The position numbers were made by a program, and so were the translations under genes. This document shows positions 10,020 through 18,950 of a DNA stretch of 64,000 bases, one piece after another; the first letter of the stretch is position 1, and the number at the start of each line of letters is the position of its first letter. The stretch is from assembly GCF_000200595.1 (NCBI RefSeq), contig NC_014810.2:1002311-1066310 (forward strand). Reading direction: 5' to 3'. The stretch comes from Helicobacter felis ATCC 49179 (GTDB lineage Bacteria > Campylobacterota > Campylobacteria > Campylobacterales > Helicobacteraceae). The notes under the pieces are model-generated. The model made no database searches, was not told the origin of the DNA, and worked only from the letters and a program-made list of their open reading frames with translations.

Positions 10020-10544
10020 TCAAGAGTGTTTTAAAAAATCTAGCACTTGTTGCAGGGTGCTAATAGAGTGCGCGTATTCTAAAGGTGTTTGTGGGCATGT
10101 TTGTAGCCATAAATTCGTGCCAATGCCTGCATTGTGTCCAAACTGCATATCACTTTTTTTATCCCCCAACATCACGCTTTGAGTCAAATCAAGCTCAAAA
10201 TCTTGACAAGCGGTTTTGACCATGCCAATTTGGGGTTTTCTGCAAAAACAATGGTGCGTGGGGGCATGCGGGCAGTGATAAATGCGATCCAAGCCAAAAC
10301 CTAACACCTTTTGTAATTGCTCTTGCATGTAGGCACTAAGAGTTTCAAAATCCTGCTCGCTATAATACCCCCGCCCAATGCCCGATTGGTTAGTAACTAG
10401 CAGTAATAAATAACCACAAGCTTTAGCGTGAGCCAATAGCTCAAAGATACCGGGCATAAACTCAAAATCCGCGCAGGTGTGCACATATCCCCTATCCACA
10501 TTCACCACCCCATCGCGATCCAAAAACAAGGCTTTGCGTTTCAA
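10020..10544 (-). CDS. gmhB: D,D-heptose 1,7-bisphosphate phosphatase
   Basis: HAD-family phosphatase of 174 residues that removes the C7 phosphate in ADP-heptose synthesis. Motif I is FLDRDGVVNVD, with the DxD nucleophile and acid at about residues 8-10. Motif II is LLLVTNQSGIGRG. A zinc-binding loop CPHAPTHHCFCRKP is typical of GmhB, and the motif IV region is MLGDKKSDM. Its start overlaps the stop of the SafE-like gene by 4 bases. Confidence 0.95.
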   Translation of the reverse strand: MKRKALFLDRDGVVNVDRGYVHTCADFEFMPGIFELLAHAKACGYLLLLVTNQSGIGRGYYSEQDFETLSAYMQEQLQKVLGFGLDRIYHCPHAPTHHCFCRKPQIGMVKTACQDFELDLTQSVMLGDKKSDMQFGHNAGIGTNLWLQTCPQTPLEYAHSISTLQQVLDFLKHS

Positions 10545-11245
10545 TGCGTCATTTCCATGTGGTGGTGGGCATGCCCACTAAATATCAAAAAGCCCTTGTA
10601 GAGATCATAACTTCCAAAACCTAGCATGAGCACAAAGGCGAGTTTGGCAAAAATAGCGCGTGCGGACATGCTCAAAAAACGCCCTGAGAGCAAACCTAGC
10701 ACAAACAAGGGGGCAAAAGTGCCCAAAGAGAGCACTAGCATTCTCATGAGGGCATGGGCTAAATCCGAGCTAGCTAACGCGTTGAGTAAAAAATAATACA
10801 CTAACGAGCAGGGCAATAAGCCATTGAGCGCGCCCAGTAAGTAAAAACTAGAGAGTTTAGAGCTCCCCAAAGTGGCTTTAAAAAGTTTGGAAAATACACC
10901 TAAATTTAAATGCCATTTGAGCAGAAAACCAAAGGCGAGCAAGAAAATTAGCGCGCCAACGCCCATGATCACCACCCCCTGCAGTTTAAAGCGCGGGATC
11001 GCGCTGTAGTGCGCCACCATTTCTAAGAGAGTGTGTCCCAAGAGGGCTAGTAGCAAAACAGCAAGCATATAGGTGCTCAAGCGTCCTAAATTATAGAGAA
11101 GATGGGCGTATATTTGGACTTTTAAAGGGGTTTGAGGGCTAAATTTGCTCTGAGAGTAGGCGAGCACGACTCCCCCACACATGCCCACACAATGCCCTAA
11201 AGACATCACGGACGCGCTTAAAAAAAGAGCCAAGAGTTCCATCAT
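10541..11245 (-). CDS. Sulfite exporter TauE/SafE-like membrane protein
   Basis: Polytopic membrane protein of 234 residues with six or more hydrophobic segments. The N-terminal MSLGHCVGMCGGVV has the paired-Cys GHCxGMCGG motif of the COG2836 group (DsbD/UreH/SafE superfamily), often linked to copper delivery or cytochrome maturation. A second signature, GALNGLLPCSLVYYF, repeats the P-C motif. The C-terminus ends in a His/Met cluster (HAHHHMEMTH) that could bind metal. The H. pylori orthologue lies at the same place between gmhB and coaX. Metal-related transport is plausible, but the substrate is unknown. Confidence 0.75.
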   Translation of the reverse strand: MMELLALFLSASVMSLGHCVGMCGGVVLAYSQSKFSPQTPLKVQIYAHLLYNLGRLSTYMLAVLLLALLGHTLLEMVAHYSAIPRFKLQGVVIMGVGALIFLLAFGFLLKWHLNLGVFSKLFKATLGSSKLSSFYLLGALNGLLPCSLVYYFLLNALASSDLAHALMRMLVLSLGTFAPLFVLGLLSGRFLSMSARAIFAKLAFVLMLGFGSYDLYKGFLIFSGHAHHHMEMTH

Positions 11246-11859
11246 TGTTTTAACGCCCTTTGCATGCCTGTAAAAACAAGCAGAGGATCATAGACACTTT
11301 TGGGAAAGAAACGCGCCAAAAACGCCCCATCGCCCCCGGTGAAATAGGCTTGTTTGTCGCCAATAACTTTTTTTAATAATAATAAAACACTTTGCAGAGT
11401 CCCAAAACTCACCGCCTGAGCGGTGCTTTGGGGTAATTGTTCCAAATCAATATCTCTATCAAGAGGTTGATCTAAAATAGGCGCGATGCTTTTGTAGGCT
11501 TTTTGGTAGGCACTAAGACCGGGCAAAAGAACCCCGCCTAAATGCTGGCTATTTTCCATAATATCAAGGCTGATGGCACTGCCTGCATCCACCACCACAC
11601 CACTTTTTGAACCCAAACCCAAACATGCCGCCTTGCGATCCACTCCTAGCCCCTGATAAGAAGTGGGTAAATGAATTAAAGGCGCGATGTCTTGAGCTTG
11701 AGGGCAGATATTTAAAAGGGCTTGGGTGTGTTGTGTGTTCACGCTAATAAAAAACACCGCGCCCTCTAGTTTGGGGGGTAGGTTTTGGGGTGTGTAGGTG
11801 CTAATTTTAGAATTTTCATAAAAATGCAGATGTGTATTGCCAATATCGCACAAAATCAT
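11242..11859 (-). CDS. coaX: Type III pantothenate kinase
   Basis: CoaX, 205 residues, phosphorylates pantothenate with ATP in the first step of coenzyme A synthesis. The ASKHA-fold phosphate motif is DIGNTHLHF at the N-terminus. GVDRKAACLG and VVDAGSAISLDIM carry the catalytic Asp and substrate contacts, and GGVLLPGLSAY follows. It is slightly shorter than the H. pylori enzyme. Both neighbours overlap by 4 bases, so it is translated within the long greA-gmhA operon. Confidence 0.93.
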   Translation of the reverse strand: MILCDIGNTHLHFYENSKISTYTPQNLPPKLEGAVFFISVNTQHTQALLNICPQAQDIAPLIHLPTSYQGLGVDRKAACLGLGSKSGVVVDAGSAISLDIMENSQHLGGVLLPGLSAYQKAYKSIAPILDQPLDRDIDLEQLPQSTAQAVSFGTLQSVLLLLKKVIGDKQAYFTGGDGAFLARFFPKSVYDPLLVFTGMQRALKQ

Positions 11860-13055
11860 GGGGCATCTTGATTAAAGTCTGCATAGAAGCGATCGTAATA
11901 AATCTTGTCTTTGCTATAAAAGTTCATCTTGTTTAGCCGTCCTCCAAAGAAGCTTTTAGACACATTTTTAATGCTATAAACTCGATAGTCATCAAAATGC
12001 GCCAAATCCACTTCTACAAGATAGCCGCGTTTTTCTAGTGTGTAGAGTTTTTTATCCGTAACGACTAAACTTGTGAGCATGGCAAAGGGGAGTTTCACCA
12101 CGCCCATACTCTGCTCGTTGAGGGTGCGATCCATCTGCAAAATACGCCCATCTAAAGTGAGCACATAAACATGATGATCTTTATAGAGCACATCTACAAT
12201 ATCTGCATCATAACTAAACTCTTGACCGGAGACCACGGAAACAAGCCGCTTTGTAGTTGCAGCAAACATGTTTTCTCCATCCACTTTTAAATAGATCACA
12301 TTATTAAAGAACTTTTCACTATTAATCACGATATTGCGCACCACTCTAGGGGTGTCTGTGCTCACATCCACGACTAATAAACGCCCATCAAGCATGGGAA
12401 AGACGACTACGCTGTCTAAAAAGACGGGAGCAGCTACCAAAGAATCAATGGCGACCGTGGATGAACCTTTTTCACTAAAAATTAGTTTACGGCTAGGGAT
12501 GTCATAAATATTGGCCGAATTGTCCGCCATCACCACAGCCAAGTGTTTGCCCTGCACACTTGCGCTCAAGGGGTAGGTGTCTATGGGAATTAAAATAGAG
12601 GGCCGCGCGCTAGGAGTTGTGCTCACCAATTCTAAATGGTGGCAACGATCGTAGAGGACAACCTGCTCATCAATGGATTCGATATTTTCTACTATCTCCT
12701 GCTGTGCTTGCTTATCTGTGAGTTTGAGATTCTTGGTTTTCTTGGGTTTGGGGCCATTTTGCTTATGACTACGCCAACAATCCTCAGCCAAGATATAATA
12801 GTCTTGGCTTTGATTAAGAAACGAACTTTCTTTGTACATTTTTTTGGTGAGTTTGAGAGGCGTGATTCCCTCCACATCAATCACACCCCCATTTTTTAAG
12901 ATCGCCCCGTAGCGGTTGGTAAAGGTGATGGGATCTTTGAGTTGCTTACTGAAGCGAAACTCGCCCTTGATTTTAGAGGCCGGGGGTTCAAAATTTTTAC
13001 GCGATCCACAACCTAAGCACAGCAGGGCGATGGCAATGTAAAAAAATTTAATCAC
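11856..13055 (-). CDS. Lipoprotein with beta-propeller-like repeats
   Basis: A 399-residue lipoprotein: signal peptide with lipobox LLCLGC at about residues 12-17. The body contains repeated blade-like strands (AVVMADNSANIYD, VVFPMLDGRLLVVD, HVYVLTLDGRILQMD, KLYTLEKRGYLVEVD) resembling PQQ/BamB-type propeller blades. An H. pylori orthologue exists at this position (HP0863). A BamB-like scaffold role in the outer membrane is possible but unproven. It overlaps the next upstream gene by 4 bases. Confidence 0.65.
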   Translation of the reverse strand: MIKFFYIAIALLCLGCGSRKNFEPPASKIKGEFRFSKQLKDPITFTNRYGAILKNGGVIDVEGITPLKLTKKMYKESSFLNQSQDYYILAEDCWRSHKQNGPKPKKTKNLKLTDKQAQQEIVENIESIDEQVVLYDRCHHLELVSTTPSARPSILIPIDTYPLSASVQGKHLAVVMADNSANIYDIPSRKLIFSEKGSSTVAIDSLVAAPVFLDSVVVFPMLDGRLLVVDVSTDTPRVVRNIVINSEKFFNNVIYLKVDGENMFAATTKRLVSVVSGQEFSYDADIVDVLYKDHHVYVLTLDGRILQMDRTLNEQSMGVVKLPFAMLTSLVVTDKKLYTLEKRGYLVEVDLAHFDDYRVYSIKNVSKSFFGGRLNKMNFYSKDKIYYDRFYADFNQDAP

Positions 13056-13657
13056 TTCTTCTCTTTGGCAAGGGGAGGGTTGTAGTGGCGTAAAACATTG
13101 GCAATTTGATAGAGACTAGAATCGGGTGTGATAGGGGCTAAAATGCTGGTCAGGTTGCTATTAGGGTGAGTTTGCAAAGTCAAGTAGGCGCGTTGCAGGG
13201 CGATCCAAGCTTGCATCCCCTCTAACCTCACCTCTTGCAACGCTTTTAAATCTCTACTAAAAGAGGCCACATAATAGCGCGCTAAGGGGGCAACTATAGA
13301 ATCTTTGCTCTGTGCTAATTCCTTTAAAACTGCCACATCGCTTTTTTTAAGGGCTTGGGCATAGGTGTAAAGGTTATAGAGTGGGAGGGCTTTTTGTTTG
13401 AGCTCATTGCGGAGGGCGAGATTATTAGGATTGGCTACAACCTCATTATAAAGGCGCGTGATCTGAGCGCGCGCTTGATTCTCTTGGTATTCTAAAAAGC
13501 GCGTATACCCCCACCAAAGCCCCACTCCGATTACAGCCAGCCATAAAAAAATTTTATATTTTTTATAGAGTCTTTCAATCCTAAAAGCGCTCTCTAAAAT
13601 CTTTTCATCGCCCCTAAATTCCTCTTTAACCTGCTTTAAATTCTCTTTAATATCCAT
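13052..13657 (-). CDS. Membrane-anchored protein with TPR-like periplasmic domain
   Basis: A 201-residue protein with a short cytoplasmic stretch, one membrane helix at about residues 30-50 (IFLWLAVIGVGLWWGY) and a helical periplasmic part resembling the TPR-21/YfgM type. I chose the ATG at 13657 because it overlaps the dut stop (TAATG) and gives the expected N-terminus [14 protein letters not shown]; a longer frame upstream only overlaps dut. Pairing with a propeller lipoprotein recalls the yfgM-bamB neighbourhood of other bacteria, which supports an envelope-assembly role by inference. Confidence 0.65.
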   Translation of the reverse strand: MDIKENLKQVKEEFRGDEKILESAFRIERLYKKYKIFLWLAVIGVGLWWGYTRFLEYQENQARAQITRLYNEVVANPNNLALRNELKQKALPLYNLYTYAQALKKSDVAVLKELAQSKDSIVAPLARYYVASFSRDLKALQEVRLEGMQAWIALQRAYLTLQTHPNSNLTSILAPITPDSSLYQIANVLRHYNPPLAKEKK

Positions 13658-14094
13658 TAAACCCCACTGCTCCCAAAACCTGATTCTCCTCTTTGTGTCG
13701 CTCCTAACTCCACAGCCGGTATAAACTCCGCTTGAAACACACGGCACAACACCCCTTGAGCGATGCGATCTCCTGCCTTGATGCCAAAGGGCGCATGCCC
13801 TAAATTCATCAAGATCACTTGTAACTCTCCGCGATAATCACTATCAATGGTTCCAGGCGAATTGAGCACCATAATTTGGTGTTTTAAAGCCAGTCCCGAT
13901 CGAGAGCGCACCTGCACTTCATAGCCCTTTTCCAATTCGATGGCTAAACCCGTGCGCACCAAAGCCACACTTTGAGGAGCAATCTCTAGCCCCTCCAAAG
14001 CGCACAGATCAAACCCACTAGCTCCTATGCTTTGATAGGCCGGAATGTGAGCATTGGGGTGGAGTTTTTGTAGCTTAACTTTTAGCATAGTCAA
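13657..14094 (-). CDS. dut: Deoxyuridine triphosphatase
   Basis: dUTPase of 145 residues, hydrolysing dUTP to dUMP and pyrophosphate. The five trimer motifs are visible: [42 protein letters not shown] and the glycine-rich C-terminal tail [10 protein letters not shown]. Length matches the family. It overlaps greA by 20 bases and its stop overlaps the next start by one base. Confidence 0.97.
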   Translation of the reverse strand: MTMLKVKLQKLHPNAHIPAYQSIGASGFDLCALEGLEIAPQSVALVRTGLAIELEKGYEVQVRSRSGLALKHQIMVLNSPGTIDSDYRGELQVILMNLGHAPFGIKAGDRIAQGVLCRVFQAEFIPAVELGATQRGESGFGSSGV

Positions 14095-14566
14095 TATCTT
14101 GATAGAAAATATCTAAAATTTCAAATTCATTTTCTCCTGAGGGCAACACAACGATCACCTCATCTCCCTTTTGTTTGCCCATTAAACTTTTAGCAATGGG
14201 CGATCCAAAGGAAATTAGCCCACGACTAGGATCGCTCTCCATGCGGCCTACAATGGTGTAGCAAAACTCTTTGTCATTATCTAAATTGAGGATTTTTACC
14301 GTGCTGCCAAAGCTCACTTTTTGATGACTCAATGTTGATGGATCAATCACCTGCGCATTGGCCAAAGTTTGGCTTAATTCAGCAATACGCGCATCAATAA
14401 AGGCCTGTTTGTCCTTTGCAGCATGGTATTCGGCGTTCTCTTTCAAATCTCCATGTTCGCGGGCGCGATCGATCTCTTGGATCACACAAGGCCTCTCCAC
14501 TTCTTTAAGACGCTTTAATTCCGCGCAAATCTTTTCATATCCATACTTACTCATGGGTTCTTGCAT
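14075..14566 (-). CDS. greA: Transcription elongation factor GreA
   Basis: GreA, 163 residues, rescues backtracked RNA polymerase by stimulating transcript cleavage. The N-terminal coiled coil carries the acidic tip [20 protein letters not shown] at about residues 40-58, followed by the C-terminal FKBP-like domain ([24 protein letters not shown]). The ATG at 14566 has an AGGAG six bases upstream; an ATG four codons later is an alternative. It is the promoter-proximal gene of the heptose operon and is transcribed divergently from the 5-formyl-THF cyclo-ligase gene. Confidence 0.96.
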   Translation of the reverse strand: MQEPMSKYGYEKICAELKRLKEVERPCVIQEIDRAREHGDLKENAEYHAAKDKQAFIDARIAELSQTLANAQVIDPSTLSHQKVSFGSTVKILNLDNDKEFCYTIVGRMESDPSRGLISFGSPIAKSLMGKQKGDEVIVVLPSGENEFEILDIFYQDIDYAKS

Positions 14567-14588
14567 CCATCACTCCTAAAAAGCTCCC

Positions 14589-14594
14589 ATTATA
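14589..14594 (-). promoter_or_regulatory. -10 box of the greA-gmhA operon
   Basis: TATAAT on the minus strand, 22 bases before the greA start. A transcript beginning about 7 bases downstream would have a short leader with the AGGAG site. No clear -35 is needed in Helicobacter vegetative promoters. Confidence 0.6.
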
Positions 14595-14630
14595 TAGCAT
14601 ACATGCTTAATTGATATGCTAGTATTTGCT

Positions 14631-15236
14631 ATGGATAAAATTCAGTTTCGTGCCCTCTGCAAGAGAATTTTGAATAAAAATCGTGGTTGGGATATCCGCG
14701 ATCATAAAATCATCACACATCTTAAAGGCGCGCTACAAGGCAAACGCTCTGTTTTGCTTTTTTGCCCCCTCCCTCACGAACCCAATATAAAACCCTTGAT
14801 CCTCTGGGCGCGCCGTCATAAAATTAAGGTCTTTGTGCCCATCATACGCCACAATCTTTTAGAACCCACGCCCTATCGCCTCCCCCTAAGCAAAAAACTC
14901 TATAACATCTACGAACCCTCGCCCTCTTTGGCAGTGGCTAAACTTGACTTAGCACTCGTGCCTGTGTTGGGAATAGATGGTAGTGGGCGGCGTATAGGCT
15001 TTGGTAAGGGCTATTATGATACTTTCTTTTCACGCAGAAAATCTACAGAATTGGTTTTTGTTGCCCGTAAAATTTTACGCACCAAAAGTTTACTAGGTGT
15101 TAAGCATGATATAGTAAGCACGCGCTGCATCGATGCACGCACTCCTAATACTTATAAAAGGTCTATTGATGCCAAGTATTTTCACAATTACCTTGATTTC
15201 CTGTCTTTTGACAGCGATTTTGAGCGTTTATCTTAG
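14631..15236 (+). CDS. 5-formyltetrahydrofolate cyclo-ligase family protein
   Basis: A 201-residue protein of the MTHFS family, which converts 5-formyl-THF to 5,10-methenyl-THF with ATP. The conserved GFGKGYYDTFF near residue 124 and the LVPVLGIDG segment before it identify the family. I prefer the ATG at 14631 (MDKIQFRALCKRIL); the frame is open from an ATG at 14616. The last 68 bases overlap the start of the RNase Y gene in another frame, and the C-terminus (about 20 residues) is not like other family members. Confidence 0.85.
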   Translation: MDKIQFRALCKRILNKNRGWDIRDHKIITHLKGALQGKRSVLLFCPLPHEPNIKPLILWARRHKIKVFVPIIRHNLLEPTPYRLPLSKKLYNIYEPSPSLAVAKLDLALVPVLGIDGSGRRIGFGKGYYDTFFSRRKSTELVFVARKILRTKSLLGVKHDIVSTRCIDARTPNTYKRSIDAKYFHNYLDFLSFDSDFERLS

Positions 15237-16737
15237 CCGTAAATTTTTACGCACTTCAGGTCAGAATTATCTAAGGCAGGCCAAAATCAAGGCCGATATG
15301 TTGCTCTACCAAGCCCAAATACTCTACCAAACTAAAGAAGTCGAATCTCAAACACTCCTAGAACGCCTCCAATACGATTTTGATCAAAAAATCCGCGCCC
15401 AAGCTCAGGAATACCAAGACCGCCTAGAAAATTTAAAATCCCAAGAAAAGCACCACAAACACTATCTACACACAGAGCAAGAACGCCTAGAGAAGGCCCG
15501 ACAAACCCTAGAAAAAGATCAGCAAGATTTAGAAGATCAAAGAAGCGCGCAGGATCAAATGCGCCATGAATGCGAAGCCCTCAAAACCCAAATGTGCGCC
15601 ACTTTAGAGCAAATTTCAGGTTATACGCAAGAAGAAGCTAAGACACTGCTTTTGCACCAACTCGAAGAAGAGCTTTTATTGCAAAAGGCGGCCTTAGTGC
15701 GCCGTTATGAAAAAGAAGCCAAAAAGGAAGCCCGAAAAAGAGCTAATTTTGTGATCGCTAACGCTACGGCGCGTTTTGCAAGTAACTTTGCGATGGAAAA
15801 TCTCACCAGCGCGGTGAGCTTGCCTGATAGCGAATTTATTGGGCGTATTATCGGCAAAGAGGGGAAAAATATCGACAGCTTTAAGCGAGTCTGTGGTGTG
15901 GAAGTGATGATTGATGAAGAGAGCAAGAATATTGTTTTAAGCTGTTTTAATCTCTATCGGCGTGAGATTGCAAAGCGCACCTTAGAGGAATTGATTCAAG
16001 ATGGACGCATTCAGCCCGCGCGCATTGAAACCGTATACCAACGCGTGGAAGCTAACATGGAAGAAGCGATCTTGCAAGACGCTCAAGAGGTGCTATTAGA
16101 GCTCAAATTAGATTCCATGCACGAGGAACTTAAACGTCTCATTGGTAAAATGCGCTACCGCACCAGTTATGGACAAAACGCCCTAATGCACTCCATAGAG
16201 GTAGCCACCTTAGCTGGAGACATCGCCACACAACTAGGGGGGGATTCTAAACTTGCGCGCCGTGCAGGGATTCTCCATGACATTGGTAAAGCACTCACTT
16301 ATGAATGTGGGGGGGACCATGTGGAACTGGGCGCAGAGGTGTGCACACGCCATCATGAACACCCCGTTGTGATCAACGCCATCTACGCCCACCACGATCG
16401 CGAGGAAATTAAAAGTATCGAATGTGCTGCTGTATGCGCTGCGGACGCGCTCTCAGCCACTAGACCCGGGGCACGGCGCAAAGACGCGGAGAACTTTTTA
16501 GCACGCATGCATGAACTTGAGCGCATCGCTACTAAGAGAAAAGGGGTTAAAAAAGTCTTTGCTATGGATGCTGGGCGTGAGGTGCGCGTGATTGTTTGCC
16601 CTGAGCGCGTCAATGACTCTAAGATCGCCCTACTGGCTAGAGACATCGCTAAAGAAATTGAAACCACCCTACAATACCCCGGCGAAGTGGTGGTGCATGT
16701 CATCCGTGAAAAAGTAGCTAAAGCCACAGCGCGATAA
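15169..16737 (+). CDS. rny: Ribonuclease Y
   Basis: RNase Y, 522 residues, a membrane-bound endoribonuclease that starts mRNA decay. Its order is an N-terminal membrane helix (FTITLISCLLTAILSVYL), a long coiled coil (about 30-200), a KH domain with IGRIIGKEGKNID near residue 227, and an HD domain with ILHDIGKA near 369 and HHEHP further on. The C-terminal VIVCPERV...YPGEVVVHVIRE is typical. I chose ATG 15169 because it starts just before the helix; upstream codons in frame overlap the cyclo-ligase. The 68-base overlap suggests coupled translation. Confidence 0.95.
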   Translation: MPSIFTITLISCLLTAILSVYLSRKFLRTSGQNYLRQAKIKADMLLYQAQILYQTKEVESQTLLERLQYDFDQKIRAQAQEYQDRLENLKSQEKHHKHYLHTEQERLEKARQTLEKDQQDLEDQRSAQDQMRHECEALKTQMCATLEQISGYTQEEAKTLLLHQLEEELLLQKAALVRRYEKEAKKEARKRANFVIANATARFASNFAMENLTSAVSLPDSEFIGRIIGKEGKNIDSFKRVCGVEVMIDEESKNIVLSCFNLYRREIAKRTLEELIQDGRIQPARIETVYQRVEANMEEAILQDAQEVLLELKLDSMHEELKRLIGKMRYRTSYGQNALMHSIEVATLAGDIATQLGGDSKLARRAGILHDIGKALTYECGGDHVELGAEVCTRHHEHPVVINAIYAHHDREEIKSIECAAVCAADALSATRPGARRKDAENFLARMHELERIATKRKGVKKVFAMDAGREVRVIVCPERVNDSKIALLARDIAKEIETTLQYPGEVVVHVIREKVAKATAR

Positions 16738-16862
16738 GCGCTAACATGATTATTTGATGGTGTTTTGCACCAAATCGCAGGTTACATGCGCCTGCTTAAA
16801 TTTGAAATATTCATTTATATGTTATTCTCAAATTATCAACTATAGTGATAAGGAATAGTAAA

Positions 16863-17636
16863 GTGCGTTTTTTAAAGTATTGACTACAGCATTCTGTGTG
16901 CTTGGGGCAGAAAACAGCGGTTTTTATGGTGCATTAGGTGTCCAATATTCGAGCGTAACTCAATCTTATGGCACAAACGCGCAAACAAATAGCACGATTC
17001 AATTTTCACAAACCACTGATCGCGTGCCCGCAAATAGCATTTTTAGCACAAAGGGCAAACCACCTGCCAATCCACCAAAAACTAATACGATCCAAGCTGT
17101 AACAGATGCAGAAAATCAGCTCACGACACTCCAAGATTGGGATGGACAAGGCCAAGCGCCACAAACTAATAATATTCAAGCAGCCATTAGTGCAGATCAC
17201 CAAGCTCTACAAACTTAGGCAAATGGGATTGCTAGTGCTGCTAATACCACCATCAGAACAACACTACAAAGGTGCTGGGGGGTTTATTTCAAATGTTAAC
17301 CGAACAGGTGGAAACAAATTTTAAGCCAAAACAAACTCAAGTTGTCGAGCCTATCAAAAGTGAGCTAACAACTTTTTATGATAAACATTTGACCCACTCT
17401 ATCAAGCCTTTAGTTCTGACACACCCATTTCAATAAAGGCATCATATACACAGCTCCAGAATATGAGCAATGCGCTTGCCAATTTAGGCGAATCCTCTCT
17501 GCAACAATTGCTAATGTCGTTTATGGCGTAGGCGTGGATGGACTTTATAATTTTTTCGAGCGGGGAGCTTACACTCAGGGGGTCTTTTTAGGACTTATTC
17601 TAGCAGGGAGTACATGGAATGGGGGAGTTCCTTGAT
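16863..17636 (+). pseudogene. Decayed Helicobacter outer-membrane-protein gene
   Basis: Remains of an OMP gene broken by several frameshifts and stops. GTG 16863 begins MRFLKY, and after a one-base loss the frame at 16880-17218 continues a signal peptide and mature start AENSGFYGALGVQYSS, then hits TAG. A later piece around 17530-17636 reads YGVGVDGLYNFFERG and GVFLGLILAGSTW, closely resembling YGAGLDALFNFYEK and GVFAGVMIGGSSW in the intact OMP gene at 63394. From there to 18177 I see only short remnants and an inverted repeat, with no credible gene. Confidence 0.8.
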
Positions 17637-18009
17637 TACATGTGTACAAAGCAACGCCTGCAAAAAGTGCTACACTTACAACTTGAGCCACCCTCTGCAA
17701 CTCCTCAACCCTTAAGGCCAAGCGTCCAAAAACTCATCATCACCACACAAAACCCCCTATTTTACGGACCTCATGGGGGCTAAGTGTGCCAAAGTGCTTT
17801 TTCTGGCTCAATTTTAACACGCTGACAAGTCAAAGAACGCCTTAAAGTGCCCGAAATTCTAGCCAAAGATTAGTCAATGTGTCAAGCAGATTAAACCAGC
17901 AAAACGGATGAGTGATACAGGGATTAGCGCGCGGGGTTTAGTAGGCACATTTGTACGTGCGAATGTATGATAGCATATGAGCCTCTAAAGGGAGTGTAAT
18001 GGGGTTGTC

Positions 18010-18085
18010 GCTTGTCTGGGGTCAATGCAAATTTTTTAAAAATGTTTTAAGGGGGAGACAAGGCATAAAAACCCCCAAGACAAGC
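18010..18085. repeat. Inverted repeat at the left edge of the prophage
   Basis: GCTTGTCTGGGG at 18010-18021 can pair with CCCCAAGACAAGC at 18073-18085 (one bulged base), with about 50 bases between the arms, including an AT-rich stretch and GGGGG/CCCCC at 18051-18077. It lies between the OMP pseudogene and the first prophage gene. It could be a folded RNA, a terminator-like structure or an element end. Confidence 0.45.
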
Positions 18086-18110
18086 AAGCGCACTTTTCTT
18101 TTTTGAAAGC

Positions 18111-18120
18111 TTTAACCCTT
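18111..18120 (+). promoter_or_regulatory. TTTAACCCTT motif upstream of the lysis-like cassette
   Basis: One of six copies of this 9-10 base motif seen in the prophage. Here it reads forward, 57 bases before the first plus-strand gene, with TAAATT downstream that could act as a -10. Confidence 0.4.
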
Positions 18121-18177
18121 TTTTCTGTGTGCAATCTTGAGTAAATTTTTATCCACAAAACCTAAGAGGAGCTTTTT

Positions 18178-18681
18178 ATGAGTTTTGAGGTTATTCTCAC
18201 AAGGACACAAGAAACGCCTGTAGTTAGCAAAAATGGCAAAAGAGAAGCGGGTACTTTGGGGCAGCTGGTCGTTGTCTCTGAGGGGGGGGAGGAGGTCTAC
18301 TCCTGCTACACGATGGAAAACGCGGGCACACCCACAGATGAAAGCGGCAAAGACAAGCCCATCATAGCGCGCAACTACACTCTGCATTGGACAGATAGCT
18401 CTGTGTGCGTCCCGCCTGAATACAGAAATAAAGGGGCTCATGGCAGACACCGCGCCATTTGGCTACATGACCCCAATAATGCTAAATTTGCTAACAGGCG
18501 TATCATGATTCACATCGGCAATGACGCTATCGATAGTTTAGGCTGTATTCTGCTAGGCAAGGGCTACAACAAAGAAACAGGCAAGTTAACTAACTCCACA
18601 CAAGCTACCCTAGAGTTTTACCAACTCTGCGAGCGTTATGGCATTGAAAACTTCACTCTAAGCATCAAAGATAACGCATGA
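18178..18681 (+). CDS. DUF5675 family phage protein
   Basis: A 167-residue cytosolic protein with no signal peptide. The block RIMIHIGNDAIDSLGCILLGKGYN, with its conserved HxGN and GC, identifies the DUF5675 family found in many phages and integrated elements, often beside holins. The biochemical role is unknown to me; its place at the head of a lysis-like cassette suggests lysis or a cell-wall function. A GAGGAG site lies six bases before the ATG. A G8 tract (18282-18289) is in the reading frame. Confidence 0.75.
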   Translation: MSFEVILTRTQETPVVSKNGKREAGTLGQLVVVSEGGEEVYSCYTMENAGTPTDESGKDKPIIARNYTLHWTDSSVCVPPEYRNKGAHGRHRAIWLHDPNNAKFANRRIMIHIGNDAIDSLGCILLGKGYNKETGKLTNSTQATLEFYQLCERYGIENFTLSIKDNA

Positions 18682-18950
18682 GCAAGGAGGAAAAAGAAAA
18701 GGTAAAAATTTGGGTGGGCTTGTTTGTGGCTTTTGGATTGGTGTTAAGTATCGCCCAAAACATCCACTACTTTCTAAAATATAACACCACCCTAGATGTG
18801 CTCAACACTTGCGCGGATTATGCCAAAACACACCACTACAGTCTAAAACGCCTACAAGAGCAACAACCCATTATTAAAGATGTGCTAAAGGATTTGGACA
18901 AGGCCCGCAAGAAATCCGAAGCCAAAGAGGCTAAAAATGCTGCTCAATGA
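18678..18950 (+). CDS. Small phage membrane protein in the lysis-like cassette
   Basis: A 90-residue protein with one N-terminal membrane helix (about 11-30, VGLFVAFGLVLSIAQNI) and a charged helical tail ending in KKSEAKEAKNAAQ. It overlaps the DUF5675 gene by 4 bases and the next gene by 14. Topology fits a signal-anchor protein such as a pinholin partner or antiholin, but I do not recognise the family. Confidence 0.6.
   Translation: MSKEEKEKVKIWVGLFVAFGLVLSIAQNIHYFLKYNTTLDVLNTCADYAKTHHYSLKRLQEQQPIIKDVLKDLDKARKKSEAKEAKNAAQ

Noticed and set aside
17106-17324. 72-codon plus-strand frame within the OMP remnant
   Set aside because: Part of it (FISNVNRTGGNKF) belongs to a shifted piece of the decayed OMP gene; it is not an independent gene.
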